Shown here piece after piece: positions 10,612-20,651 of a stretch of DNA of 64,000 nucleotides; positions within the stretch are counted from its first letter, which is position 1, and the number at the start of each line of letters is the position of its first letter. Made by a program: the position numbers and the translations under genes. This DNA is from Simmondsia chinensis. Taxonomy: Eukaryota > Streptophyta > Magnoliopsida > Caryophyllales > Simmondsiaceae. The notes beneath the pieces are model-generated. The model had not been told where the DNA came from and did no database searches. It saw only the letters and a program-made list of their open reading frames with translations. Where the stretch lies: the NCBI GenBank assembly GCA_018398585.1, contig JAGTTD010000014.1, forward strand, positions 19,901,387 to 19,965,386. Direction: 5' to 3'.

Positions 10612-11990
10612 ATGGCTAATGAAAATAATAATAAAGAAAGAGCTTTACAGGATTATGCTGTCCCAACTATTGTAGGATCACTTCTAGCATCCGACGCTCA
10701 CCCATACAAGGGAACAATTTTGAAATAAAACCCGCAAGAATACAAGTGATTCAACAGATTGTTCAGTTTGGCGGTCTACCTAGTGAGGACCCGAACTTGC
10801 GTATCACTAACTTCTTAGAGATATGCAATACATTCAAGCATAATAGTGTCCGTGATGATGTTGTTCGCTTAAGACTATTCTCGTTCTCAATAAGAGACAA
10901 GGCCAAAGTGTAGTTAATGTCATTGCCACCAGATACCATCACAACATGGGATGATTTGGTACAAAATAATCTTTACTAAATATTTTCCACCAGCTAAATC
11001 AGCCAAAATGAGGAATGAAATTACCTCTTTTACGCAATACGATATGGAATCATTGTATGACGCATAAGAATGATATAAATAGCTTTTATGAAGGTGCCCA
11101 CACCATGGTTTACCAGTTTGGATGCAAGTCCAAGCGTTTTACAATGGTTTGGCACCTAGTACCCAAACAATGGTGGACACGGCTGTGGGAGGAGCTGTAA
11201 ACAAAAACACACTAAACAAAGCATACGAGTTGCTAGAGCTAATGGCTAGCAATAACTATGTGAGAATAGCTAATCGAACAATTCAAAGGAAACCTACAGG
11301 TATTCACGAAGTTGACGCATTAACCACATTATCTGCTCAAATTTCAATGATTCAGAAACAGTTGGGTAACATAGGTGTTAATGCCATACAATCTCCTATG
11401 CTAACATATGAGTTTTATGTAGGAAATCATGTGAGCATAGAATGTCAGATAGGGAACCTCTTTGCTACAACCTCTTCAAATCACGAGCAAGCCAATTTTG
11501 TTTCAAATTTTCAAAAATCACAACACAATCCCTACTCCAACACTTACAATCCTAGGTGGAGAAACCACCCAAATTTTTAATGGAGTAACCCAAGGATTCA
11601 AAACCAGCCCATCTACACACAACCAAAAAGAAAATTGATCTCGAAGATATGTTCAATAAGTTTATGCAAGAAACCAGAAGTTTCATGCAACAAAAACAAA
11701 CAAATCTTCAAAATCAAGAAGCTTCTATCCGAAATCCAGAAGCATTTATTAGAAACCTTGAGACCCAAATCGGAAAAATTCCAAACCAACTCTCTGAAAG
11801 GTCTCAAGGTTCTCTACCAAGTACCACAGTGAAAGGTCTCAAGGTTCTCTACCAAGTACCTAGCTACTAACCTTAGAGAGCACGTAAATGCCATTACTTT
11901 TGAAAAAGCACCTGCAGAGCACAGCCCAAACGAACCCTCCAGGACCACATCACACCTTGACCTTGCATAAACGTGGCCAGAAACAAGAAG
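10612..11990 (+). pseudogene. Gag of element 2 (frameshifted)
   Basis: Starts MANENNNKERALQDYAV, as in element 1. The gag core follows in shifted frames: FGGLPSEDPNLRITNFLEI at about 10,768, then a stop in the RDKAKVxLMSLP stretch, a frameshift near 10,965, and a good ORF at 11,122-11,580 (GLAPSTQTMVDTAVGGAVNKNT, then a knuckle remnant YEFYVGNHVSIECQ, in which two cysteines are tyrosine). The Gln-rich tail (11,649-11,870) carries a short internal duplication: GLKVLYQV-coding sequence around 11,800 and 11,840. The coding region is cut at about 11,990 by the chromovirus. Confidence 0.75.
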
Positions 11991-11999
11991 TTAGATGTA

Positions 12000-12885
12000 A
12001 TGGCCTGTGGAGCTAATACTAGAGCTAATGCTGCCGCTACTGCTGGACCTAATCAAGCTGATCTATTTGAGCAATTAAGGTGACAGATGCAAGAGACGAT
12101 GACAGAAATGTAGCAATGTTAAGAACAAACTCTGAATCAAAAGCTGGAGCAGCAATCTTAGCAGTTAATAATAGATCAATGGATTGCAAGAGCAGTTTAA
12201 TAGACAGGGTTTACCTGCAGGAGCTGGAGTTTTATCAGCTGCTAGTCAGCACGCTAGGCCACCAGATCCTTCGTAGCCTCAAGTGTTAGGTGACGGTGGA
12301 GATGGATTGATTGTGGCAAAGAATAATGGATTCAGGCAACCTCGAGTGAAAATTGAGCCATGTGATGGAATGCCACCTTAGTCATGGATTAGAAGATGTG
12401 AAATATATTTTCTCTTCTATCAAATAGCTGAGGCAGAGAAAGTGGAGCTAGCTATAGTATATCTTCATGGAGATCAAGAGGTGTGGTTCTACAGTTTGAT
12501 TCACAGCAAACCTTCAATCACTTGGCCTGAGTTTGTGGAGGAATTGTGTGAATGTTGTGGTGATGAAGATCCCGAAGATGTGGTGGATTATTTCAACAGG
12601 GTAGCTCAAATAACATCTGCGAAAGAGTACATGACTCGTTTTGAGAACCTAAGAGCTAGAATGACGACTGTAAACCTTGGTGCTAATGAGGCTTACTATA
12701 TTTCGAGTTTTATGGGTGGCCTCAAGCCTAAAATTAAGCATCTGGTCAAGGCATTGAACCTTGCATCTTTAACTCAAGCTTTTTATAAAGCAAAGCTATT
12801 CGAAGCTACTGTCTTGGCAAATTCTAATGGTCTGAAGTACAAAGGTAGCCAATTAGCATTTCCACAATGCCTGCTGCTGTTCTAG
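12000..12885 (+). pseudogene. Chromovirus gag
   Basis: ATG at 12,000 begins MACGANTRANAATAAG, followed by several stops; the open part 12,442-12,885 gives the capsid core (HGDQEVWFYSLI, WPEFVEELCECCGDEDPEDV, KEYMTRFENLRARM, FMGGLKPKIKHLVKALN). It is clearly related to the minus-strand chromovirus gag at 22,426-22,728 (same FENLKARM, GLKPKIKNLVKALN blocks), so the two elements are of neighbouring families. Confidence 0.8.
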
Positions 12886-13343
12886 CCCCCAAGTCCTTAA
12901 GTTTAGAGAAGAAGAAGGCTAAAAGTTTGTGCTTTAAGTGCAATCAAAGGTATTTCTTTGGTCACAAGTGCAATCCAAAGCTCTTGATTACCGTTACTGG
13001 AGCTGAGGCTGAAAGTGAGCAAGAAGTCCAGGGAATGGAGGAGGATACCTGTGAACAAGTTGAGGAAGTGCAAGGGGAATTAGATGATGATGAGATGAAG
13101 ATTTTAGTAAAGGTATTGATAGGAAATGGCTCACACAACACGATAAGAATCAAAGGTGATGTTAGCCACAAGCCTCTACTGATTCTAGTTGACAATGGTA
13201 GCATGCATAGCTTTGTGGATCCTAAGATTGTAAGGGCAGTGGGACAAGAAATGATTAAGACAAGCCCTTTGGCAATGATAGTTGCTGATGGAAATTCTAT
13301 ATTAGCGCAGACTAAGTGTAAGCAGTTCTATTGGCAGATGTAA
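12867..13343 (+). pseudogene. Chromovirus zinc knuckle and protease
   Basis: Residues about 20-33 form a CCHC-type knuckle (CFKCNQRYFFGHKC, CX2CX8HX1C spacing). An acidic linker follows (EVQGMEEDTCEQVEEVQGEL), then the retropepsin active site LLILVDNGSMHSFVD, in which the usual D-[ST]-G is D-N-G. The frame ends at a stop (TAA at about 13,341), and a tract beginning SFEF-like near 13,440-13,510 is partly duplicated (GTTTTTRATTTTGC...CAATTATCAGTTTCC occurs twice). Confidence 0.8.
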
Positions 13344-13570
13344 GGACATAATTTCGTGTATGAATTTAGAGTCTTGAGATTTGGAGGCTGTGACATGGTT
13401 TTGGGAGTTGATTGGATCAAAACCATTAGTCCCTTAGTTTTTGATTTTGCTCAATTATCAGTTTCCTTTGAATGATTTTAGTTTTTAATTTTGCCCAATT
13501 ATCAGTTTCCTTCAAACGAAATGGCCAAAGTTTCAGGCTATAAGGAATCATGGAACAAGGATAACTGCGA

Positions 13571-14810
13571 ATGATGAGGGGCAAAAGATTGCAAGGGGTG
13601 ATTAAGAAGAGATCCTACAAGTGGATTGGACAATTGTTCTCAGTTGATGCTGCTCTAATTGATGCTCAGGTGCATTTTGATCCTACAATTGACAAGCTCT
13701 TACAGGACTATAAAGATTTGTTTGAGCAACCAAGCTCACTTATTCTTAAGAGGACACTAGATTATGCTATTCCCTTGAAAACAAATTCGAATCCAGTGAA
13801 TCTTAGGCCTTACAAGTACCCTCATTCACAAAATACTGAACTCGAGAGGCAAGTGGGTAAGTTATTGAAGACAAAATTCATTAGACACAGTCATAGTCCT
13901 TTCGCTTCCCCTGTGATATTGGTTAAAAAGAAGATGGGACTTCCCGAATGTGCATCGATTACAGGCAACTTAACTTTCACACAATTAAAGACAAATTCCA
14001 AATTCCCATCATTAACGATCTCTTAGAGAGCTGTATGGGCCACTGTAATTTTCCACGTTGGATTTGAGGAAAGGCTATTATCAGATTAGAGTGTTGGATC
14101 AAGACATTCACAAGACTGCATTTAGAACAAACCATGGACATTATGTATTTGTGGTGATGCCATTTGGATTATCAAATGTTCCAGCCACATTCTAAGCTTT
14201 AATGAATTCAATGTTCAAGGCATTCTTGAGGAGGTTTGTTCTTGTGTTCTTTGATGACATTTTGGTATATAGCTCTTCCTTGGAGGCTCATATTGCACAC
14301 CCGAACCAAGTGTTTAGTACCATGCATCAGTACAAGGTGTATGCAAAACTCTCCAAATGTTCCTTTGCTAAAACTCAAGTTGAGTATCTGGGCCATGTTA
14401 TATCTAGTAAGGAAGTAGCTACAAATCCTTCAAAGGTTCAAGCAATAAATGAGTGGCTAACACCAGTGACCCTTAAACAGTTAACGGGATTTCTAGGATT
14501 AATTGGTTATTATCAAAAATTTATAATTGGATATGATATGATTGCTAAACCATTGACTGATCTCCTCAAGCAAGGTGCATTCCTCTGGACAGAAATAGCT
14601 CAAGCAGCATTAGCACAATTGAAATCAGCTATGAGTTTAGCCCTAGTTCTTGCAATGCCAGATTTCGATGTACCATTGATCTTAGAAAGTGATGCTTGTA
14701 GTAGGGGAGTCGGAGCAGTTCTATCCCAAAATGGAAGACCCGTGGCTTATCTTAGTCAAGCTCTAAGCCAAGGAATTTGGGTCTACCCATATATGAGAAG
14801 GAATATTTAG
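13571..14810 (+). pseudogene. Chromovirus reverse transcriptase and start of RNase H
   Basis: 13,571-14,026 carries the region before the polymerase and its first motifs (PVNLRPYKYPHSQNTELE, FIRHSHSPFASPVILVKKK). A frameshift near 13,950 and stops follow, with [10 protein letters not shown] and [10 protein letters not shown] readable at 14,060-14,180. 14,202-14,810 continues with RFVLVFFDDILVYSS, an intact F-x-D-D catalytic box, the thumb (EYLGHVISS, LTGFLGLIGYYQKF), and the start of RNase H (LILESDACSRGVGAVLSQNG, with its catalytic Asp). The enzyme would copy element RNA into DNA; this copy cannot because of the breaks. Confidence 0.85.
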
Positions 14811-15990
14811 CAACCTTGATGGCAGTGCAGATGTAGAGACACTACCTTGAAGGCCATCAATATATTCTAAGAACTGATCATCAAAGCCTCAAGTACTTAC
14901 TTGAGAAAAAGATCACTACAAGAGTTCAACACAAAGGCCTCAAGAAGATGTTGGGATTGGATTATTCTATTGAGTACATGAGTGGAAGGGAAAGTCTTGT
15001 AGCTGAAGCTCTATCAAGAAGGCAAGAAGAGGTGGAACCTGCTGCTTGTGCTGTCATTTCTTTTGCTCTGCCTGCTTGGATAGAAAAGGTGCTTAAATCT
15101 TATAAAGGGGATGATTTTTCTCAATATTTTATTACAACCTTCAGTATTAAATACTCTTCGGATAGTGAAAATCTTGAAATTCTATTAGTAATGGCACTGT
15201 TAAATTCAAGGGAAAGGTTTATATTGGTACAACGATAGATTTAAGGAAACAAGTGGTCCTAGCCTTTCATGTGTCTACTTGAGGTGGTCATTCTGGAATA
15301 AAGGGTACATATCAGAGGTTGAGGTAGTACTTTCATTGGCCTGGTATAAAGCTGGTTCAAGTATGTTAGATATGCCAACACAAGAACAGTGATCATGTGC
15401 ATTAGAAGGGTTACTTCAACCCTAACCTATTCCTAAGAGAGCATGGCAACATATCAGCATGGGTTTTTATTGAGGGCTTGCCTAAATCCGAGGGGAAGGA
15501 GATCATCTGGGTAGTTGTGGATCGTTTTACCAAGTTTAGGCATTTCATTCTCAATCATCCCATTACAGCTGAGAAGCTTGCAAAGCTATTCTTGGGTCAC
15601 ATCGACAAGCTTCATGGATTACCTCAATCCATCATTTCAGGTCGGGATAGGTTGTTTACTAGCAATATTTGGAGTGAATTGTTCTTATTGTTGGGATCCT
15701 CACTTGCTCTGAGTTCTTCTTATCATCCTCAAATGGATGGTCAAACATAGAGAGTAAATCAATGTCTAGAGCAATATTTGAGAGGCATGACATTCACCTA
15801 TCCCAGGAATTGGCTCAAATGGCTGTCTTTGGCTAAGTTTTGGTGCAACACACATGCTCATTTAGCTCTGGGGACAACTTCATTTAAGGCATTATATGGT
15901 TATGATCTACCATCTCCCATTGTTTTGCAAGAAGCAACCTCAAATGTGGCAGAAGTCAATGATCTACTAATTTAGAGGCAGCAACTTGTG
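14811..15990 (+). pseudogene. Chromovirus RNase H end and integrase
   Basis: RNase H remainder includes LRTDHQSLKYLLEKK and ending EALSRRQEE (14,860-15,035). Integrase follows with a zinc-finger region of decayed frame at 15,240-15,400. The core has lost its catalytic triad: the first Asp region (usually M-D-F) reads as shifted sequence near 15,460; the second, usually S-D-R-D, is SGRDRLFTS; the Glu after YHPQMDGQT is a TAG stop at 15,748-15,750. The rest (NWLKWLSLAKFWCNTHAHLALG) is readable. Inactive. Confidence 0.8.
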
Positions 15991-15999
15991 CAACAACTC

Positions 16000-16490
16000 A
16001 GGGATAACCTTCAAGTACCACAGTCCGGGATGAATTTTTTTGTGGATAAGAAAAGAACTGACAAATCTTTTGAAGTTGGTGATTTTTTTCCCTTGAAGTT
16101 GTAGCCTTACAGACAGTCATCAGTGGTAGTGTGCAAGAATGTCAAGCTATGTGCTTGTTACTTTGGTCCTTGTAAGGTCGTGGAGAAGCTAGGAAATGTT
16201 GCTTACAGGTTGGATTTACCTCCTGACTCATACGTGCATCCAGTGTTTCATGTATCCCTCTTAAAGTAGCGTATAATAGAAGGCTCACCCAGTTTTGCAG
16301 CACCTCCAACAACTTCTTTCCAGGGACATATTGTGCAGGAACCTACAGCTACACTGGACTCTCGTGTTATGCATAAGTAGGATAGAGGCTCCAAGGAAGT
16401 GCTCATACAGTGGGCAAATCTGGGAATGGAGAATGCTACATGGGAGAACTTGAATTTCCTCAAGACCAAATTTCCTTCCTTCCATTTTTG
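16000..16490 (+). pseudogene. Chromovirus integrase C-terminus with chromodomain-like tail
   Basis: Readable with stops: a GPF/Y-like region (YFGPCKVVEKLGNVAYRLDL at about 16,160), VHPVFHVSLLK, then a chromodomain-like end (VLIQWANLGMENATWENL at 16,400-16,450, followed by a KFPSF block). Chromodomain tails of this type steer chromovirus integration to heterochromatin in the known families. Three or more in-frame stops. Confidence 0.75.
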
Positions 16491-16507
16491 AGGAAAGAAT
16501 GTTCTTG

Positions 16508-16757
16508 AGAAGGGGGTATTGTCATGATCAGGGTTGAGGGGGGTCTGTAAATAGTTTGTAATTATTCTGTTTTGCATTAGAGGATTGTATCGCCTTAGAA
16601 TAATGGCCAATTCTTGTAAACAGTTTGAATTAGGCTTTGGCGGGAAGGGTAGTTTTAACAGTTAGTTTGTTTGAGTCTAGAGTGGCGGCTTTAGCAGGTA
16701 AGTTGGTTAGTTTAGTTGTCCTAATGCGTTGCATCTCAGCTTAGCTAAAATGAGGCC
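16508..16757 (+). repeat. Polypurine tract and 3' LTR (truncated) of the plus chromovirus
   Basis: AGAAGGGGGTAT ends at 16,519 and the LTR starts TGTCATGATCAGGG at 16,520. The LTR can be followed only to about 16,750, where element 2 protease sequence resumes; no matching 5' LTR exists for length comparison. The ten-base start is identical to the RRM element's LTR start. Confidence 0.6.
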
Positions 16758-17227
16758 ATCTTAGTGAAAATAGGCAAGTTCATCATTCCAGCTGATTTTG
16801 CAGTGCTTGACCTAGAGGAGGATAAAGAAATACCTCTTATTTTAGGACGATCCTTCCTTGCTACGTGAAGGGCCTTGATAGATGTGCAGAAATGAAAACT
16901 GATCTTAAGGGTGGAAGATGAGCAAGTGGCCTTCACTGTTTTTAAGCCCATAAAACTTTCATCTGAGAAGGACACTTGTTTTCAGATTGACGATCAAGTT
17001 TCTCCAACTAAGTTGGAGACTTTGAGATCCAGGGATGATTCAGTTAAGAAAGGTGCCATAATTATAAAGAAAAAACCTCAAGGAGTGGTGCATTAAAATT
17101 AAGGACCTCATAGCTAGAGAAGGTGGAGATGGTTGTGCAAATAATGGCACGAAAAAGGTCCATGGACGAAAATTGTCACTAAAGGTGGATGGGGGAAGTT
17201 CCATTCTTTTGAAGGATCTGGGAGAGA
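16758..17227 (+). pseudogene. Element 2 protease remnant and start of its 3' region
   Basis: [21 protein letters not shown] and the ALIDVQK block are readable from about 16,775, homologous to element 1's 999-757. ORF 16,911-17,096 gives the region after it (EDEQVAFTVFKPIKLSSEKDTCF). The sequence then runs straight into the 3' non-coding blocks, confirming that no pol gene separates them. Cut at 17,228 by the minus chromovirus. Confidence 0.75.
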
Positions 17228-17232
17228 ACATC

Positions 17233-17571
17233 TGTAATGATTCAAGTGGAATCTTGAATCAATACCTAGGTGAGAGATGGAAGATAGATATTGAGAGAAG
17301 AAAAGAGTAAGAGAATAGAGAGAATTAGGGAAAGAAGAGAGTCTTTTTCATTCAATGCCTTTCAAATACAAGTGTTAAGCTACTTATACTCTTTACAATC
17401 AATCAAAAATATCTAACCTAACCTCTAACTAACTAACTTAATTACAATTGAACTAAACTTTCCCACCAATGCTCTTGGTACACAACAGTCCAATTACAAG
17501 TGAATTACAATGAAATATAATGAAATCAAGACTTAACAAGTAATACAAAATAATTCACTACATTCATTACA
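17233..17571 (-). repeat. 3' LTR of the minus chromovirus
   Basis: About 339 bp, matching 23,247-23,589 closely. The minus-strand promoter would use the TATA-like GAGTATAAGTAGC at about 17,379-17,391. Confidence 0.9.
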
Positions 17572-17590
17572 ATACTCCTCCCTTAAAGAA
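17572..17590 (-). promoter_or_regulatory. Polypurine tract of the minus chromovirus
   Basis: Minus strand TTTAAGGGAGGAGTAT directly before the LTR start TGTAATG. Position and composition fit. Confidence 0.75.
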
Positions 17591-17639
17591 ATGAATCTTG
17601 CCGCAAGAATCAAACTCCGAAAACTGGCTTTTGAGAAAC

Positions 17640-17950
17640 TTGAGCTCTTCCTACGATGCTGGAGAATGCTCCAAATTGGTCCATTGGATTAAGACTTGCT
17701 GGACCTTTTTATCTTGCTGCTGTACTATTCTAGAATCCAGAATAGCAGTGGGCTCCTGAAGTAATATGCCATGGGATGAAGCACTGGGAGGACTTGCAGA
17801 ACATGATTTTCCTGCTGTAACATGCTTCTTCAATAAAGGAACATGTAACATAGGGTGAATGGCTGCATCAGGTGGGAGATCTGATCGATATGCCACTGTG
17901 CAATACCTTGTATGGACCAAAGTACCTTGCACTGAGTTAAATATTTTTAC
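17640..17950 (-). pseudogene. Minus chromovirus C-terminal domain with chromodomain-like tail
   Basis: ORF 17,932-17,651: VAYRSDLPPDAAIHPMLHVPLLKK, then ILDSRIVQQQDKKVQQVLIQ and WTNLEHSPASWE-like end, a chromodomain of the truncated plant type. Related to 16,160-16,450 of the plus chromovirus. The frame upstream joins to integrase only across stops. Confidence 0.75.
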
Positions 17951-18159
17951 AAATTGCCACTGAAGACTGCCTATAAGTCTATAATTTCAAGTACACCAGG
18001 TCCCCACCCTCAAAGGATCATTCAACCCTCCTTTTATCAGCAAAGAATTTTTGTCTAGCCTATGGTAGCTGCAGATTGTCCTTCAACTGCTGGACTATGT
18101 GTTTCCTTTGTTGTATCAGATCCTCAACTTCAGTCACATGCTTGTTATAACATGAGCTA

Positions 18160-18753
18160 CTACTGGAAATGGTGGTTCATACTCATATAGGGCTTGGAAA
18201 GGGGTGTACCCAAAGATGAGTGGGCATGAGTGTTGTACCAGTACTCTGCCAAAGAAAGCCATTTGCACCATTGCTTAGGATTGTTGAAAGTCATGCTTCT
18301 CAAGTATTGTTCTACACTTTGATTCAATCTCTTAGTTTGGCCATCAGTTTGGGGATGGTATGCTGAGCTCACGGACAATGAGGATCCCAACAATTTGACC
18401 AATTCCTTCCAAAATGTACTTATGAACAAATGATCTCTATCATATAAAATGACTTGTGGCAAGCCATGGAGCTTATAGATGTTATCCAAGAACACCTTAG
18501 GAAGCTTCTTAGCATAAATAGGGTGGGTAAGGGCTATGAAATGACCATACTTTGTAAAGCGATCATTCACTGCCAAAATAATCTCTTTTCCCTCTGATTT
18601 TGGCAGTCCTTCAATGAAATCCATACTAATTTGCTGCCAGGCACCATTCGGAATTGGTAGGGGCTGTAACAACCCAGGGTAGGGAGTGTGAGTACTCTTG
18701 GTACACTGACAAACTTCACAACTCTGCACCATTTCCATCACATCACGCTTCAT
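18160..18753 (-). pseudogene. Minus chromovirus integrase
   Basis: 197 codons covering the zinc-finger end (VMEMVQSCEVCQCTKS) and the catalytic core. The first Asp (QISMDFIEGLPKS) and the second (VILYDRDHLFIS) are present, but the Glu following YHPQTDGQT is Lys (TKRLNQ), which removes the third residue of the D,D,E triad. The rest of the core (WLSLAEYWYNTHAHSSLGT) is normal for the family. Integrase inserts element DNA; this copy would be inactive even without the surrounding stops. Confidence 0.85.
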
Positions 18754-18917
18754 ACCTTGCCAAGTGAAATTCTATTTCAACCTTTGGTAGGAGCCTTCAA
18801 TACCAGAGTGGCCACACAATGCTAAAGCATGGAAGGCTAACATAATCTGTCTTCTAAGCTCAGTAGCAATTCCAATATAGATCTTTCCCTTGATTCTCAA
18901 AATGCCATTAACCAAGG

Positions 18918-19950
18918 TTACATCATTAGCTGTTGAACCTGCTGCAGGTTCCTGAATGCTGAGTGGTGTCGGTAACCTGTTAAGCCCAAAAATCTTCTCA
19001 ATTGCTTAACTGTAGTGGGTCTTGGCCATTGTTTCATAGCTTGAACCTTGGATGCATCGGTTGCTACCCCTTCATAGGAATTACATGACCCAAATATTCT
19101 ACTTGAGTTTGAGCAAATGAGCATTTGGACAGTTTAGCATATCGTTTGTGTTTGCGCATGGTAAGGAATACAACATTCAAATGTTCAACATGTTCTTGCA
19201 AATTGGGACTATAAACGAGAATGTCATCAAAAACACAAGGACAAATTTCCTGAGAAAAGGCTGAAAAACTAAATTCATTAGAGCTTGAAAGGTGGTAGGA
19301 GCGTTCGATAATCCAAATGGTATGACCACAAACTCAAAATGGCCATGGTCGGTTCTAAAAGTTGTTTTGTATATGTCTGATTCAACCACTCTTATTTGAT
19401 GATATCCTTGCCTCAAGTTAGGTTTTGAGAAGTAAACCCCACCATGTAATTCATCTAATAGGTCATCAATGATTGGAATGGGAAATTTATCTTTGATGGT
19501 TAAGGAACTTAATTGCCTATAGTTTATACACATGCCAGATGATCCATCTTTCTTTTTAACAAGAATGACTGGTGAAGCAAATGGACTCTGGCTATGCCAT
19601 ATAAAATTGGTTCTCAATAGCCCCTCCACTAGTTTTTCAATCTCATTCTTCTGGGAATGTGGGTCTTTGTCTGGTCTTAAGTTGATTAGATTAGAATTAG
19701 CTTTAACTGGAATGGCATGGTCAAGATCTCTTTTAGGAGGTAAGGAAGTTGGTAACTCAAATAAATCTTCAAAGTCATGTAATAGCTGCCTAATAGAGGG
19801 GTTAGATATAACCTGAGCTTCATCCAGTTCTGCACTAACAGAGAATAATTGACCAACCCATTGCGCCTTGGCCTTCTTTAGCACCCCTTGCAACTTCTTA
19901 CAACTCATAACTTGTAGGCTTTTTTGCTCAACTGACCCTTGCAGCTGCAC
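18918..19950 (-). pseudogene. Minus chromovirus reverse transcriptase
   Basis: ORF 19,950-19,177 carries a good polymerase domain: SPFASPVILVKKKDGSSGMC, INYRQLSSLTIKDKFPIPII, LRQGYHQIRV, VIPFGLSNAPTTFQALMN. Just where the catalytic F-D-D should be, the frame shifts (VLVFLMTF instead of FFDDI), near 19,225. The thumb continues in another frame at 19,124-18,918 ([13 protein letters not shown]). RNase H is largely missing or unreadable between 18,918 and 18,760. Confidence 0.85.
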
Positions 19951-20149
19951 TGTTTTTCCCTCTCTTTCGAATGAGACAGTAAGCTATATGAAATCAAAGA
20001 TGATAGGACTAAAGGTTTTCATCCAATCCACCCCCAACACCATGTCACAGCCTCCAAGCTTCAGGATTCTGAAATCATAAGAGAATGAATGACCTTGCAT
20101 ATCCCATTTGAACTCTTTGCACTTTATTTATGTAAACATGGAATTACCA

Positions 20150-20651
20150 TCTGCTACTGTTATAGCCAAGGGAGAGGTCTTGATGAGTTCATGCCCCACT
20201 AATCTAGCTATCTTGGATCCAAGAAGCTGTGGGTGCTTCCACTATCAATCAGGATTAATAAGGACTTGCCGTTTGCAACCCCTTTGATTCAAATGGTGTT
20301 GTGGGTTCCTCCACCAGTTAAAGCTCTAACCAAGATCTCTGCCTCATCCTCATCTTCCTCCACTTCTTGAGTCTCTACTAATTCATCTTGATGCTCATCT
20401 TGATCCTCATCTATGTCTTCACTGCCGGTGACAGTCATGAGCTGCTTTGGAGTGCACTTATGCCCAAAAAAATGCTTCTGATTACACTTGAAGCACAACT
20501 TTTTTGCTTTCTTTTCTTCAATGCTCAAAGGTCTGGATGAATTTGGTCCTATCTGCTACAATGGAGCCACTGCTCTTACCTTCTATCAAGAATCATAAGA
20601 GGTTGTAGCAGAGGATTCAAACAATCGAGCTTTAGAATAAGCCTTGGACAC
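20150..20651 (-). pseudogene. Minus chromovirus gag end, zinc knuckle and protease
   Basis: From 20,646 gag resumes after the solo LTR (SKAYSKARLFESS). ORF 20,528-20,289 contains the knuckle CFKCNQKHFFGHKC and an acidic linker (DEDQDEHQDELVETQEVEED). After an in-frame TGA at about 20,287 the protease follows with an intact active site LLILIDSGSTHSFLD at about 20,255-20,215, then a stop. Compare D-N-G in the plus chromovirus. Confidence 0.8.

Larger units (their letters stand above)
11991..16757 (+). mobile_element. Decayed chromovirus (Ty3/gypsy) in element 2, plus strand
   Basis: Order gag, CCHC/protease, reverse transcriptase, RNase H, integrase, C-terminal domain, polypurine tract, LTR start: the Ty3/gypsy order. 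There is no 5' LTR or primer site: gag begins right at the junction with element 2's gag (11,990-12,000). About 500 bp of element 2 (equivalent to element 1 positions 1,490-985) is missing between the two flanks, so a deletion accompanied or followed integration. Many stops and frameshifts. Confidence 0.8.
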
